DNA from: Corynebacterium sphenisci DSM 44792
Lineage (GTDB): Bacteria; Actinomycetota; Actinomycetes; Mycobacteriales; Mycobacteriaceae
Length of the DNA: 64,000 bases
Direction: 5' to 3'
NCBI RefSeq assembly: GCF_001941505.1
Contig: NZ_CP009248.1
Location: 1,054,001 to 1,118,000 of the forward strand
How positions within the stretch are numbered: position 1 is the first letter of the stretch; every line of letters begins with the position of its first letter. The notes under the pieces are model-generated. The model was not told where the DNA came from, made no database searches, and saw only the letters and a list, made by a program, of their open reading frames with translations. The position numbers and the translations under genes are program-made. Shown piece after piece: positions 1 through 7,670 of this stretch.

Positions 1-239
1 GCGACCCGGACACCGGCGCCCCCGATCCGCACATCCTCCACGCCCGGGACGGCTCCGGCTTCCTCGACGACGCGGCGCTCACCGCCCGCCGCCGCCTCGT
101 CGGCACCTCCAAGACCGCCTGGACGTGGGCCCAGGGGCCCGCTCAGGTGACGCTCGCACCGCTGCGCGCCGTTACGCTCGCCGTCAAGGGCCTGTCGATG
201 GACCCGGTAGGGAAGCCCCGCCGGAGGAGGGTGGCGTGA
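1..239 (+). CDS. Terminase large subunit, C-terminal end (partial)
   Basis: The frame is open from the left edge and ends at TGA 237-239, giving 78 residues of a C-terminus that closes with a basic tail (KPRRRRVA). The assignment rests mainly on position: in siphovirus late operons the gene directly before the portal, overlapping its start (TGATG), is almost always the large terminase ATPase/nuclease that packages DNA. The catalytic domains are upstream of the window, so no motif can be verified. Another packaging-region gene remains possible. Confidence 0.5.
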   Translation, partial: DPDTGAPDPHILHARDGSGFLDDAALTARRRLVGTSKTAWTWAQGPAQVTLAPLRAVTLAVKGLSMDPVGKPRRRRVA

Positions 240-1654
240 TGCAGCCGATGAGCGTCGAGGAGGTCGCGGCGGTCCTGGACGACCTGTCCATCAAGATCGC
301 CGCCCAGACCCGCCGGGCCGACAACATCGACTCCTGGATCCGGCCCGAGCTGACCGCCGGCTTCGACCTGCCGGACAAGGCATCCCGGGAGCACCGGGCG
401 CTGGCCCGGCTCTCCCGGACCCCCTGGCTGGGCCTGGTCGTCACCAATGTGGCCCAGGCGATGTACGTCGATCACGTCGTGGGCTCCGATGGGCCGGTCG
501 ACGAGCTGTGGCGGCTCTGGAACTCCAACCGGATGGGTGCGCACCAGATCGCGGCTCACCGAGCGTTCATCGCCTACGGCGAGTCGTTCGGCGTGGTCAC
601 CCCGGCCACGCTGCTCGGCGTGGAGTCCGCCCGGATGCGGTGCCTGTCGCCGCGGCGGATGGCCGTGGAGTGGGAGGACGCGGCCACCGACCCGCACCCC
701 GTGGTCGCAGCCGAGCTGATGAGCCGGCCCCACTCCACCGCCCAGCGGCGGTGGCGGGTTTACGACGCTCACCACATCTACTCGGCGGTCGAGGGCGTGG
801 ACGCCTTCTCGGGCCCGGAGCGCTGGCACGTCACCGGCATCGACTTCCACGGCGTGGGCGTCACCCCCGTGGTCCGCTTCGCCAACCTCCTCGACCTCGA
901 CGGGCGGGTCTCGGGCGAGGCGGACCCGTTCATCCCGGCCGCCGCCCGGATCAATAAGACCAGCTACGACCGGCTGTTGGCCCAGCACTTCAATTCTTGG
1001 AAGGTCCGCACGATCGCCGGGATCGACCTGCCGGAGGAGACCGGGGACCCGGCCACCGACCGGCAGGCCCTCGACGAGCAGAAGGTCCGGCTCTCGCAGG
1101 AGGACATCCTGATGAGCGAGGCGCCGGACACGAAATTCGGCACCCTCGACGCGACCGCCCTGGATCCTTTCGTGAACTCGTGGAGGTCGGACATCGAGGC
1201 CCTGGCGGCGGTGTCCCAGACCCCCGCGCACGCGCTCACCGGCCAGCTGGTCAACCTCTCCGCCGAGGCGCTCGCCGCCGCCCGGGCGCCGCTGACCCAG
1301 AAGGTCTGGGAGCGGCAGGTCAGCGCGGGCGAGGCCTGGGCCGGCATGCTGCGGCTGGCCGCCTCCATCGCCGGCCACGACGCCGCCGCGGTGGACCCGC
1401 TGATCCGGGTCACCTGGCAGGACATGGAGATCCGGTCCATGTCCCAGGCCGTCGACGCCCTCGGCAAGGCCGCCCAGATGCTCGGCATCCCCGCCCGGGC
1501 CCTGTGGCACCGGATCCCCGGCGTCGAGCGCTCCGACACCCAGGAGTGGGAGAAGCTCGTCGCCGAGGACCGGGTCGACGACCCGCTCGACGCGATGCTG
1601 CGCCGGCACACCGCCACCACCGCCAGCCCCGCCGGCGACGACGCGGGGGAGTAG
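239..1654 (+). CDS. Phage portal protein (SPP1 gp6-like)
   Basis: The portal forms the ring at the capsid vertex through which DNA is packaged and to which the neck attaches. The product is 471 residues, the usual size, with the SPP1-gp6-type pattern: an N-terminal wing (DNIDSWIRPEL, ARLSRTPWLGLVVTNVAQ), a central crown region and the late helix motif QTPAHALTGQLVNLSAEAL. ATG 239 overlaps the stop of the preceding gene (TGATG), which fixes the start better than codons further upstream in the same frame. The next gene begins three bases after its stop. Family assignment is by recognition of the pattern and by order. Confidence 0.9.
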   Translation: MQPMSVEEVAAVLDDLSIKIAAQTRRADNIDSWIRPELTAGFDLPDKASREHRALARLSRTPWLGLVVTNVAQAMYVDHVVGSDGPVDELWRLWNSNRMGAHQIAAHRAFIAYGESFGVVTPATLLGVESARMRCLSPRRMAVEWEDAATDPHPVVAAELMSRPHSTAQRRWRVYDAHHIYSAVEGVDAFSGPERWHVTGIDFHGVGVTPVVRFANLLDLDGRVSGEADPFIPAAARINKTSYDRLLAQHFNSWKVRTIAGIDLPEETGDPATDRQALDEQKVRLSQEDILMSEAPDTKFGTLDATALDPFVNSWRSDIEALAAVSQTPAHALTGQLVNLSAEALAAARAPLTQKVWERQVSAGEAWAGMLRLAASIAGHDAAAVDPLIRVTWQDMEIRSMSQAVDALGKAAQMLGIPARALWHRIPGVERSDTQEWEKLVAEDRVDDPLDAMLRRHTATTASPAGDDAGE

Positions 1655-1657
1655 CCC

Positions 1658-2875
1658 GTGGCGCATTCGCCGGAGGGCCGCGCCGCCACCGAGCGCCACC
1701 GCCTCGCCCAGGCCGCGATCACCGCCGCCGTCGTCGACCGCATCACCCGGCTCTTCCACGCCGAGATCGACCCCGCCGACATTGACGCTTCCTCGGCACT
1801 CTTTGTGCGGAAAGCCCTCCCGATCGTCATGGCCTCCCGGGAGCTGTCCAAGCAGCAGGCCGAGGACTACCTGGTCGCCTTCCGCCGCCATGAGCTGAAG
1901 CAGCTGCTGCGGGTCGGCGACCACCTGCCCGACGACGAGGCCACCGCCGGCGACGACCACGGGCCACGCCCGCCCCGGCACCTGGTGCCCCGCGCCGAGC
2001 TCGCCGACGCCCTCCACCGCCCGCAGCCGCGGCTCACCGATCCCGATGACCGCCTCCCCGACGCCGCGCGCATCGCCCGGGACCTCCACTCCTCCGGCGC
2101 GGCCGCCGCCAAGCGGCGCATCGCCCGCGGCGAGGACCCCGAGCAGGCCACCTCCCGCGCCGCCGGCGCCGTGGGCGCCAAGGTCGCCCGCCTCGTCGCC
2201 GATGGCGGCCGCGCCGTCATCTCCGACGAGGTCGACTCCGGCCGCAACGGGGCCATCGGCTACGCCCGCGTCCCCGACGCCGCGCCCTGCCCGTTCTGCG
2301 CCATGCTCGCCAGCCGCGGCGCGGTCTACCGGTCGGACGCCTTCAAGGCATCAAACGCCCTGTTCAGCGGGGATGGGGCCTTCATGGTGCACGACGGGTG
2401 CGGATGCACCCTGGAGCCGATCTACGGACGCGACGCCACCGACCTGCCGCCCGGGTGCGCCGAGCTGGCGGAGCAGTGGGCCGAGATCGCCTCCGGCCAG
2501 GACGACCCCTGGGCCACCTGGCGGCGCTGGCGGGAATCCGGGACCCGGCCCGGTGAGGAGAACGCCGCCGCCCGCCGCCGCGCCCAGGCAGCCGGGAAGC
2601 GGCCCAGCGCCCCGCAGTACGGCCGGGAGCGCGCCCGCCGGGCCCGGGCGGCGGCCGGCAAGCCGGCCCGCCGGCCCATCGAGGACCTCGACCGCGGCGA
2701 GCTCGCCCGCGCCTACCGGGGGCTGCTCGCCCGCCGCGCGGGGATGGAGGCCGAGCTCGCCGACCTCGAAGCCCGCGGCCAGGGCCCCGAGCAGCCGGGG
2801 CCCGCCGCCGCCATCGCCCGCCGCCTGGAGCGCATCGAGCGTCAGATCGCCTACGCCGAGTCCCAGCTGACCTAG
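1658..2875 (+). CDS. MuF-like minor head protein
   Basis: The 405-residue product starts at GTG 1658, three bases after the portal stop. The middle holds a cysteine/histidine cluster, PCPFCAMLASRG near residue 208 and VHDGCGCTLEPIY about 40 residues later, characteristic of actinophage MuF/VG15-type head-morphogenesis proteins. These sit on the inner portal side and are sometimes fused to a maturation protease. No clear protease motif is seen. The C-terminal 130 residues are Arg/Ala/Glu-rich, and end in a predicted coiled coil. The position between portal and scaffold is the normal one. A MuF-linked toxin domain is not apparent. Confidence 0.82.
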   Translation: MAHSPEGRAATERHRLAQAAITAAVVDRITRLFHAEIDPADIDASSALFVRKALPIVMASRELSKQQAEDYLVAFRRHELKQLLRVGDHLPDDEATAGDDHGPRPPRHLVPRAELADALHRPQPRLTDPDDRLPDAARIARDLHSSGAAAAKRRIARGEDPEQATSRAAGAVGAKVARLVADGGRAVISDEVDSGRNGAIGYARVPDAAPCPFCAMLASRGAVYRSDAFKASNALFSGDGAFMVHDGCGCTLEPIYGRDATDLPPGCAELAEQWAEIASGQDDPWATWRRWRESGTRPGEENAAARRRAQAAGKRPSAPQYGRERARRARAAAGKPARRPIEDLDRGELARAYRGLLARRAGMEAELADLEARGQGPEQPGPAAAIARRLERIERQIAYAESQLT

Positions 2876-2935
2876 CGTGACGGCCAGACGGCACCACCGG
2901 TGCCGCAGTCGATGACCCTGGAGGCACACCGACCC

Positions 2936-3520
2936 ATGGCTGACACCACCGCGGACGCCCAGGCGGCGGCCGACGACGCCACCACCGGCCCGGCCACCGC
3001 CGAGCCGGAGACCACCAGCACCTCCGCCGACGACGAGCAGCAGGCCCAGGAGGCCCCCACCTCGCCCGCCGCCGAGGAGACCACCCCCGACGACCGGGAC
3101 GCCGAAGCCGACGCCCCGGACGACACCGCCGGCGACGACGCCGACGATGACGACGCCACCCTGCCGCCGGCCGTGCGCCGGCAGCTGGAGAAGGCCCGCC
3201 GCGAGGCGCGCAATCTCCGAGAGCGCGCCAAGACCGCCGAGGAGGCCGCCAAGGCCGCCAAGGCCGAGGCGCTGCGCGTCCGCGTCGGCGTTCAGGCGGG
3301 GCTGCCGCTCGACATGTGCGAGCGGCTGCGGGGCGATACCGAGGACCAGCTGGTGGCCGACGCCCAGAGCCTCATCGAGGCCCTGGGGCTCACCGGCCGC
3401 GCGACCCCGCCCGGGCTGCCCAGGGAGGCACCCGGACACCGCGGCTCGATCCCCCCGGGATCACAGGCAGGCGCGGAAAGCGACCTCGCCAAGATCGGTG
3501 AGCGGATCTACGCCCGCTAA
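2936..3520 (+). CDS. Capsid scaffolding protein
   Basis: The product is 194 residues. The first about 85 are extremely acidic and Ala/Thr-rich, with low complexity; then comes a charged helix (RRQLEKARREARNLRERAK) and a compact C-terminal helix likely to contact the capsid protein. This layout and the position directly before the major capsid gene are typical of phage scaffolds, which direct shell assembly and then leave or are degraded. ATG 2936 has a GGAGG-type ribosome site at a good distance; two upstream in-frame ATGs (2900, 2912) lack one and are rejected. Confidence 0.85.
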   Translation: MADTTADAQAAADDATTGPATAEPETTSTSADDEQQAQEAPTSPAAEETTPDDRDAEADAPDDTAGDDADDDDATLPPAVRRQLEKARREARNLRERAKTAEEAAKAAKAEALRVRVGVQAGLPLDMCERLRGDTEDQLVADAQSLIEALGLTGRATPPGLPREAPGHRGSIPPGSQAGAESDLAKIGERIYAR

Positions 3521-3540
3521 CGCCCTGAACAGGATAAACC

Positions 3541-4602
3541 ATGACTGACCACCTGCTGTACACCCCCGAGGAAGCCGCCCGGTCCACCCTGGCCGCGCTG
3601 CGCTTCCAGTCCACCCTGGCACGCATGGTGAACACCGACTACTCGCAGGAGTTCATCGCCGGCCGCGGCGCATCCGTGACCGTGAAGCGGCCGATCATGC
3701 TCGACAAGGCCCGGACCTACACCGAGGCCGACCGAGCCGCGGAGACCAAGATCACCTACTCGGACCTCTACGAGCCGCACACGGCGGTCAAGATCTCCGA
3801 CCAGATCTACCAGGCGGTGAAGCTGCCCGACGACTTCGCGACCTTCACGCTGACCAGCCTGGAGCAGCAGGTCATCGGCCCGATGGCCCAGTCCGTCGCC
3901 GAGGGCGTCAACACCGCCGTCGCCGCGGCGATCCAGTCCACCCCGGACGGACTCACCCCCATCGACAAGGCGGCTCGCGGCACCTACGTCGGCGCCAACG
4001 GCACCGCCTACGACACCATCGCCGAGCTTCGGGCCGCCGACACCGAGATGGCCGGCTTCGGCGTCGGCGCCACCGTCAAGCCGAAGGCCCTGGCCCCGAA
4101 GAACCGCGAGGAGGTGCTCGGCGCAATCCGGGCGGCCTACCAGCTGCTCTCGCAGCGCGGCGTCCCGGCCGCCGGCCGCGTCCTCGTCGTCGGCGCCGAC
4201 TTCGAGGAGGTGCTGCTCAGCCTCGACAACCTGAACAAGGTCAACGAGGCCGGCAGCGACGGCGTTCTGCGCCAGGCCACCCTCGGCGTGCTCTACGGCT
4301 TCACCGTCATCGCCGACTACACGATCGACCCGAGCACCGCCTTCGCGATGCAGCGCGACGCGATCACCCTGGTCACCCGCACCACCGCCACCCCCCGGGG
4401 CGCGGCGTTCGCGTCCACCGTCGCCGCCGACGGCTTCGCCATGCGCTACCTCCAGGACTACGACCCCGACTACCTCCAGGACCGGGCGGTCGTGGACCTC
4501 TTCGCCGGGGCCTCCATCCTCGACGGCCAGCGCATCGTCAAGATCAAGGGCGCCGCGACCATGACCGAGCCGGCGGCCGCCGGCGGTGGCGGCACCCCCT
4601 AG
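3541..4602 (+). CDS. Major capsid protein (HK97 fold, P22 coat-like)
   Basis: The shell protein, 353 residues. The opening (LYTPEEAARSTLAALRFQST), the stretch ASVTVKRPIMLDKARTY and the spacing of conserved blocks resemble the P22-gp5-like coat family common in actinophages. No N-terminal propeptide is obvious, as expected when scaffolding is a separate protein (the preceding gene). The C-terminus ends in AAGGGGTP, probably disordered. About 75 bases separate it from the next gene, the longest gap in the head module. Confidence 0.9.
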   Translation: MTDHLLYTPEEAARSTLAALRFQSTLARMVNTDYSQEFIAGRGASVTVKRPIMLDKARTYTEADRAAETKITYSDLYEPHTAVKISDQIYQAVKLPDDFATFTLTSLEQQVIGPMAQSVAEGVNTAVAAAIQSTPDGLTPIDKAARGTYVGANGTAYDTIAELRAADTEMAGFGVGATVKPKALAPKNREEVLGAIRAAYQLLSQRGVPAAGRVLVVGADFEEVLLSLDNLNKVNEAGSDGVLRQATLGVLYGFTVIADYTIDPSTAFAMQRDAITLVTRTTATPRGAAFASTVAADGFAMRYLQDYDPDYLQDRAVVDLFAGASILDGQRIVKIKGAATMTEPAAAGGGGTP

Positions 4603-4676
4603 CCCGCAGCCCCCGACCAGCGACCCGGCCCCGCACCCGCACCCGCGGGGCGGGGCCGGACCCGCAGGAGGACCCG

Positions 4677-5096
4677 ATGGCACTGCTCATCACCCCCGAG
4701 GCACTCGCCGCCAGCCTCACCGACAACCTCGTCTTCGACCGGGGCCTGGCCGAGTGGGCGATCGGCGTGGTCTCCGACACCGCACGCGACATCGCCGGCC
4801 GCCCCGAGTGGGAGCCGGACACCTGCCCGGCGGCGGTCCTGGCGATCATCGGCCTCGCCGCCCGCCGCCTCTACACCAACCCCGACCGCATGACCAGGGA
4901 AAACGACGGCGATTACGGCTACGCCCTCGACTCCAGCGTCACCGACGCCGCGGTGTTCACCCCCAGTGAACAGGGCCGGCTGCGCCGGTTCGCGCCGGGC
5001 GCGGCCGCCGGCGGGCTGCGGGTGGTCTCGACCACCCGGGGCGACGCCGCGGCGCCATCCGGGCTGGGGGAGCGCTCGCCCAGGGGGTGGTGGTGA
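4677..5096 (+). CDS. Head-tail connector (adaptor) protein
   Basis: The product is 139 residues, has GGAGG before ATG 4677, and lies directly after the capsid gene where siphoviruses encode the gp15/gp6-like adaptor that docks under the portal. A helical N-terminal half (LAEWAIGVVSDTARDIAGRP, AIIGLAARRLYTNPDRM) is typical of the adaptor four-helix fold. The C-terminal 40 residues are Gly/Arg-rich and probably flexible. Its stop overlaps the start of the next gene. Confidence 0.72.
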   Translation: MALLITPEALAASLTDNLVFDRGLAEWAIGVVSDTARDIAGRPEWEPDTCPAAVLAIIGLAARRLYTNPDRMTRENDGDYGYALDSSVTDAAVFTPSEQGRLRRFAPGAAAGGLRVVSTTRGDAAAPSGLGERSPRGWW

Positions 5097-5452
5097 TGGC
5101 CATGCTCGCCTCCACCGGCGGCACCCACACCGTGACGGTGGTGCTGCGGGAGATGCGGGTCGACGAGGCCCGCCGCCAGGTGCCCGTCGAGGTGGATCGG
5201 GTGCTGTGCACCTGCCGGATCCAGCCGGCGACGTCCGGCGACGTCGAGCGCCTCGGCGGCACCGGCACCGCGGTCACCGAGGTCTACCGGCTCATCGCGG
5301 CCGAATTCCCCGGCGACGACCTGTCGCTGGTCCTCGACGGGCCGATGGTCTGGGAGGTCATCGGCACCCCCCGCCGGCACCGGGCCAGCCGGATGACCGC
5401 CCGCGACGTCGTCCTCATCACCGCGCAGCACCAGCCCAGGGAGGTGGCGTGA
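5096..5452 (+). CDS. Head-tail stopper protein
   Basis: The product is 118 residues and predominantly beta (THTVTVVLREMRVDE, VEVDRVLCTCRIQPA). It is the second of four short neck genes and fits the stopper that closes the portal channel after packaging. ATG 5096 overlaps the previous TGA (TGATG) and is preferred over GTG codons nine bases upstream. The functional name rests on order and size rather than on a diagnostic motif. Confidence 0.65.
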   Translation: MAMLASTGGTHTVTVVLREMRVDEARRQVPVEVDRVLCTCRIQPATSGDVERLGGTGTAVTEVYRLIAAEFPGDDLSLVLDGPMVWEVIGTPRRHRASRMTARDVVLITAQHQPREVA

Positions 5453-5766
5453 TGGCCCACGTCGCCCGGGATCTCGGCACCAGGATCGCGCGGATGCCCG
5501 GCGTCCAGGGCGCCCTGGACGCCGCCGCGGCGGAGGTCCTCGCCCGCGCCAAGGCCGCCGCGGCCGCGCACGTGGACTCCGGCGCCTACGCGGCGAGCCT
5601 CGCCGTGGATCGCATCGCTGGCCCGAAGGGCGTCACCGACCGGTTCGTCTACAGCGACGATCCCGCCGCCGCCGCGATCGAATACGGGCACCTCCAGGGC
5701 AAGAGGGCGCTGCGCTGGGTCCCCGGCCAGTTCATCCTCACCCGCGCGGCCGGAGGTGGCTCATGA
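5452..5766 (+). CDS. HK97 gp10-like neck protein
   Basis: The product is 104 residues. The pattern, an Ala-rich N-terminal helix, a central VDSGAYAASLAV segment, IEYGHLQGKRAL and a final VPGQFILTRA, is that of the HK97-gp10 family, found at the head-tail interface of long-tailed phages. Its start overlaps the stop of the stopper gene (TGATG) and its end overlaps the next gene by four bases, so the neck genes are translationally coupled. Confidence 0.72.
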   Translation: MAHVARDLGTRIARMPGVQGALDAAAAEVLARAKAAAAAHVDSGAYAASLAVDRIAGPKGVTDRFVYSDDPAAAAIEYGHLQGKRALRWVPGQFILTRAAGGGS

Positions 5767-6173
5767 GCCTCGACCACGGCCACCTCGACGCCGCCGCGCT
5801 CATCGCCGGCCACCTCCACCGGGTGCTCGACCATGACGTTTTCACCTCCATCGACGCCGGCGTCGGCGCCCGGGCGCTCCCGGTCACGATCGTCACCGTC
5901 CCGACCATGACCCAGGCCGGGTGGCTGGTGCGGTGGGATTTCCAGCTCACCTGCGTGCTGACCAGCTTCGCCGAATCCCCGGCCGCCGCCCGGGCCGCGC
6001 ACCTCACCGCCGCCCGGGCCATGCTGGCCACCCCGACCACGTTTGACCCGCCGCACCGCATCTGCGCCCTACGGTGCACCCAAGAGCCACAGGAGCTAAC
6101 GCCGCGACCCGGCCCGGACTGGCCCGGGCAGGTCTCGATCTACAGTCTCCACCTCCGAGAGGAATCACGATGA
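5763..6173 (+). CDS. Tail terminator protein
   Basis: The product is 136 residues, beside the major tail gene, where the terminator that caps the tail tube is normally encoded. It shows an alternating strand pattern (GWLVRWDFQLTCVLTSFAES) followed by the helix AARAAHLTAARAMLA, as in lambda gpU-type proteins. It overlaps both neighbours by four bases (ATGA). The name comes from position, length and secondary-structure impression. Confidence 0.7.
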   Translation: MSLDHGHLDAAALIAGHLHRVLDHDVFTSIDAGVGARALPVTIVTVPTMTQAGWLVRWDFQLTCVLTSFAESPAAARAAHLTAARAMLATPTTFDPPHRICALRCTQEPQELTPRPGPDWPGQVSIYSLHLREESR

Positions 6174-6823
6174 CCGTCACACTCCCCGCCTACCAGGACT
6201 CCGCGGTGCTCATGCCGGACCACGGCGCCGTCTACGTCGCCGACCCTGGCACCGAGCCCCCGACCCTCGACGCGATCCAGCAGTGGATTGCCACCGGCCG
6301 CGACGGCGAAATCGCCGGGGGCTGGAAGCCGATCGGCTACACCTCCCTCGACGAGATGCCCGCTATCAGCGCGGAGATCGAGGGCGGCAAGGCCGCCGGC
6401 AGCTGGGAGAACCACCGGCTGCGCACCACCGCGGTGACCTCCTCCGAGTCCATCGTGGTCTCGCCCATCCAGTGGTCGGAGGAGCCCATCCGCCGCCGCT
6501 GGGGTGCCGGCGCGAAGCTCGACGGCGCCACCGGCCGGATCCTGCGCCCGGACACCTACGAGCCGGTCGAGGACGCCGTCCTGGTCCTTTTCGTCAGCGG
6601 CACCCAGGTCCTCGGCCTCCACTGGTGGAAGGGCTCCACCTCCCCCGAAGGCGAGATCAAGCCCTCCGAAGAGGCATTCATGGCCCTGCCCTTCAAGTAC
6701 ACCTTCCTCACCATGCCGGGGAAGGAGGGCGCCGGCTTCATCCTCGGCGCGCACCTGGAGACCAAGGACAGCGACGGCGACGGCATCCCCGACCACTCCG
6801 ACGACACCCCCGGGACGGTCTAG
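6170..6823 (+). CDS. Major tail (tube) protein
   Basis: The product is 217 residues and builds the tail tube. The start ATG 6170 overlaps the preceding stop by four bases. The sequence is beta-rich (WKPIGYTSLDEMPAISAEIE, LVLFVSGTQVLGLHWWKGS) and ends with MPGKEGAGFILGAHLETKD before a short acidic C-terminus (DSDGDGIPDHSDD). The layout matches actinophage tube proteins, and the next two genes are the frameshifted tail chaperones that normally follow the tube gene. Confidence 0.82.
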   Translation: MTVTLPAYQDSAVLMPDHGAVYVADPGTEPPTLDAIQQWIATGRDGEIAGGWKPIGYTSLDEMPAISAEIEGGKAAGSWENHRLRTTAVTSSESIVVSPIQWSEEPIRRRWGAGAKLDGATGRILRPDTYEPVEDAVLVLFVSGTQVLGLHWWKGSTSPEGEIKPSEEAFMALPFKYTFLTMPGKEGAGFILGAHLETKDSDGDGIPDHSDDTPGTV

Positions 6824-6826
6824 CCC

Positions 6827-7285
6827 ATGAGCACCCCCAGCACCCCCGACACCACCGCCCCGAACCCGGAGCCCGTCGTCGACGCCTCCCCGGCGCTCGC
6901 CGACACCGGCGTCGAGTTCGACCACGATATCCCCGACGGCGTCGATGCCGCGGCGATGCCGGCCTTCAAGGACTTCTCGCGCCTGCTGCCGGCCGACCGG
7001 CTCGATCTCCAGCTCGGCCTAGCCGAGATGCTCGACGAGGCCCCGCCCGGCCTGCTCGACGGCGCCGACGCCGGCGACCTCAGCATCGAGCAGGAGATAG
7101 CCCGGGTCAAGCCGCTCCGCAAGGCACTCCGCGCCATGCAGGAGATGCTGCTCGACAACGCCGAAGACCGGGACGCCATGGCCGAATGGCTCCTCACCCA
7201 GGGCCCGGCCTCCTACCAGGCGATGACCTGGGCATTCCACAAGCTCCTGGGAGCCCTGGGAAATCCCTCGCCGTCCATGAGCTGA
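6827..7285 (+). CDS. Tail assembly chaperone, short form (gpG-like)
   Basis: The product is 152 residues: an acidic, disordered N-terminus followed by helices (RLDLQLGLAEMLDE, EIARVKPLRKALRAMQEMLL). In lambda-type tails the short chaperone gpG coats the tape measure protein. It is encoded four bases after the tube gene. Near its 3' end the message contains G GGA AAT at 7258-7264, in exactly the frame needed for a -1 slip; non-shifting ribosomes stop at 7283-7285. Confidence 0.85.
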   Translation: MSTPSTPDTTAPNPEPVVDASPALADTGVEFDHDIPDGVDAAAMPAFKDFSRLLPADRLDLQLGLAEMLDEAPPGLLDGADAGDLSIEQEIARVKPLRKALRAMQEMLLDNAEDRDAMAEWLLTQGPASYQAMTWAFHKLLGALGNPSPSMS

Positions 7286-7668
7286 TCCGGAGGCATGCGA
7301 CGGCGCTAGTCCCGGATTTCCAGGAGCACTACGGGCTCGCCCTCGTCGACGTCGTCCGCACCCGCCACCCCCAGGAGGTGCTGATCCTCATGCACGGCCT
7401 CCCCGCCACAAGCCGCCTCGCCGCCCGCATGGTCGGCGAGGAGCACGGCGGATGCTGGGCGCCCGGCGACTTCCTGGCCCTCGACGCCCGCGACACCCTG
7501 GAGTCGATGCGCACCCTCATCGCCAGCGCCCTCACCAGGGAGAAAGCAAAGTTCCGCCAGTGGGAGCACTACCCCGGCCATGACGCGCAGAAGCACGCCG
7601 CCGCACGCCGCCGGTTCGAGCACCTGTTCGCACTCGCCGAGAACTTCCCCACCGGATCGGAGGACTGA
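6827..7668 (+). CDS. Tail assembly chaperone, -1 frameshift fusion (gpGT-like)
   Basis: This extended chaperone is made when ribosomes slip back one base at 7258-7264, so that base 7264 is read twice (6827-7264 joined to 7264-7668). The product is about 280 residues: 146 shared with the short form, then 134 from the -1 frame starting SLAVHELIRRH. The downstream frame has no convincing start of its own and ends three bases before the tape measure ATG. Conserved frameshifting between these two genes is a hallmark of long-tailed phages; the T-like part recruits tube subunits. The fused ratio cannot be read from sequence. Confidence 0.85.
7258..7264 (+). promoter_or_regulatory. Programmed -1 ribosomal frameshift site
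   Basis: The heptamer GGGAAAT fits X XXY YYZ in the zero frame of the short chaperone (CTG GGA AAT becoming GGG AAA TCC). After the slip the frame stays open to 7668. This is the same class of slippery site that lambda uses at G/T (GGGAAAG). Confidence 0.88.
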
Positions 7669-7670
7669 CC

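Noticed and set aside
1658..2875. Toxin domain in the MuF-like protein
   Set aside because: The C-terminal part is a coiled, charged tail with no recognisable toxin motif.
2900..2935. Earlier start for the scaffold protein
   Set aside because: No ribosome site before ATG 2900 or 2912, while GGAGG precedes ATG 2936.
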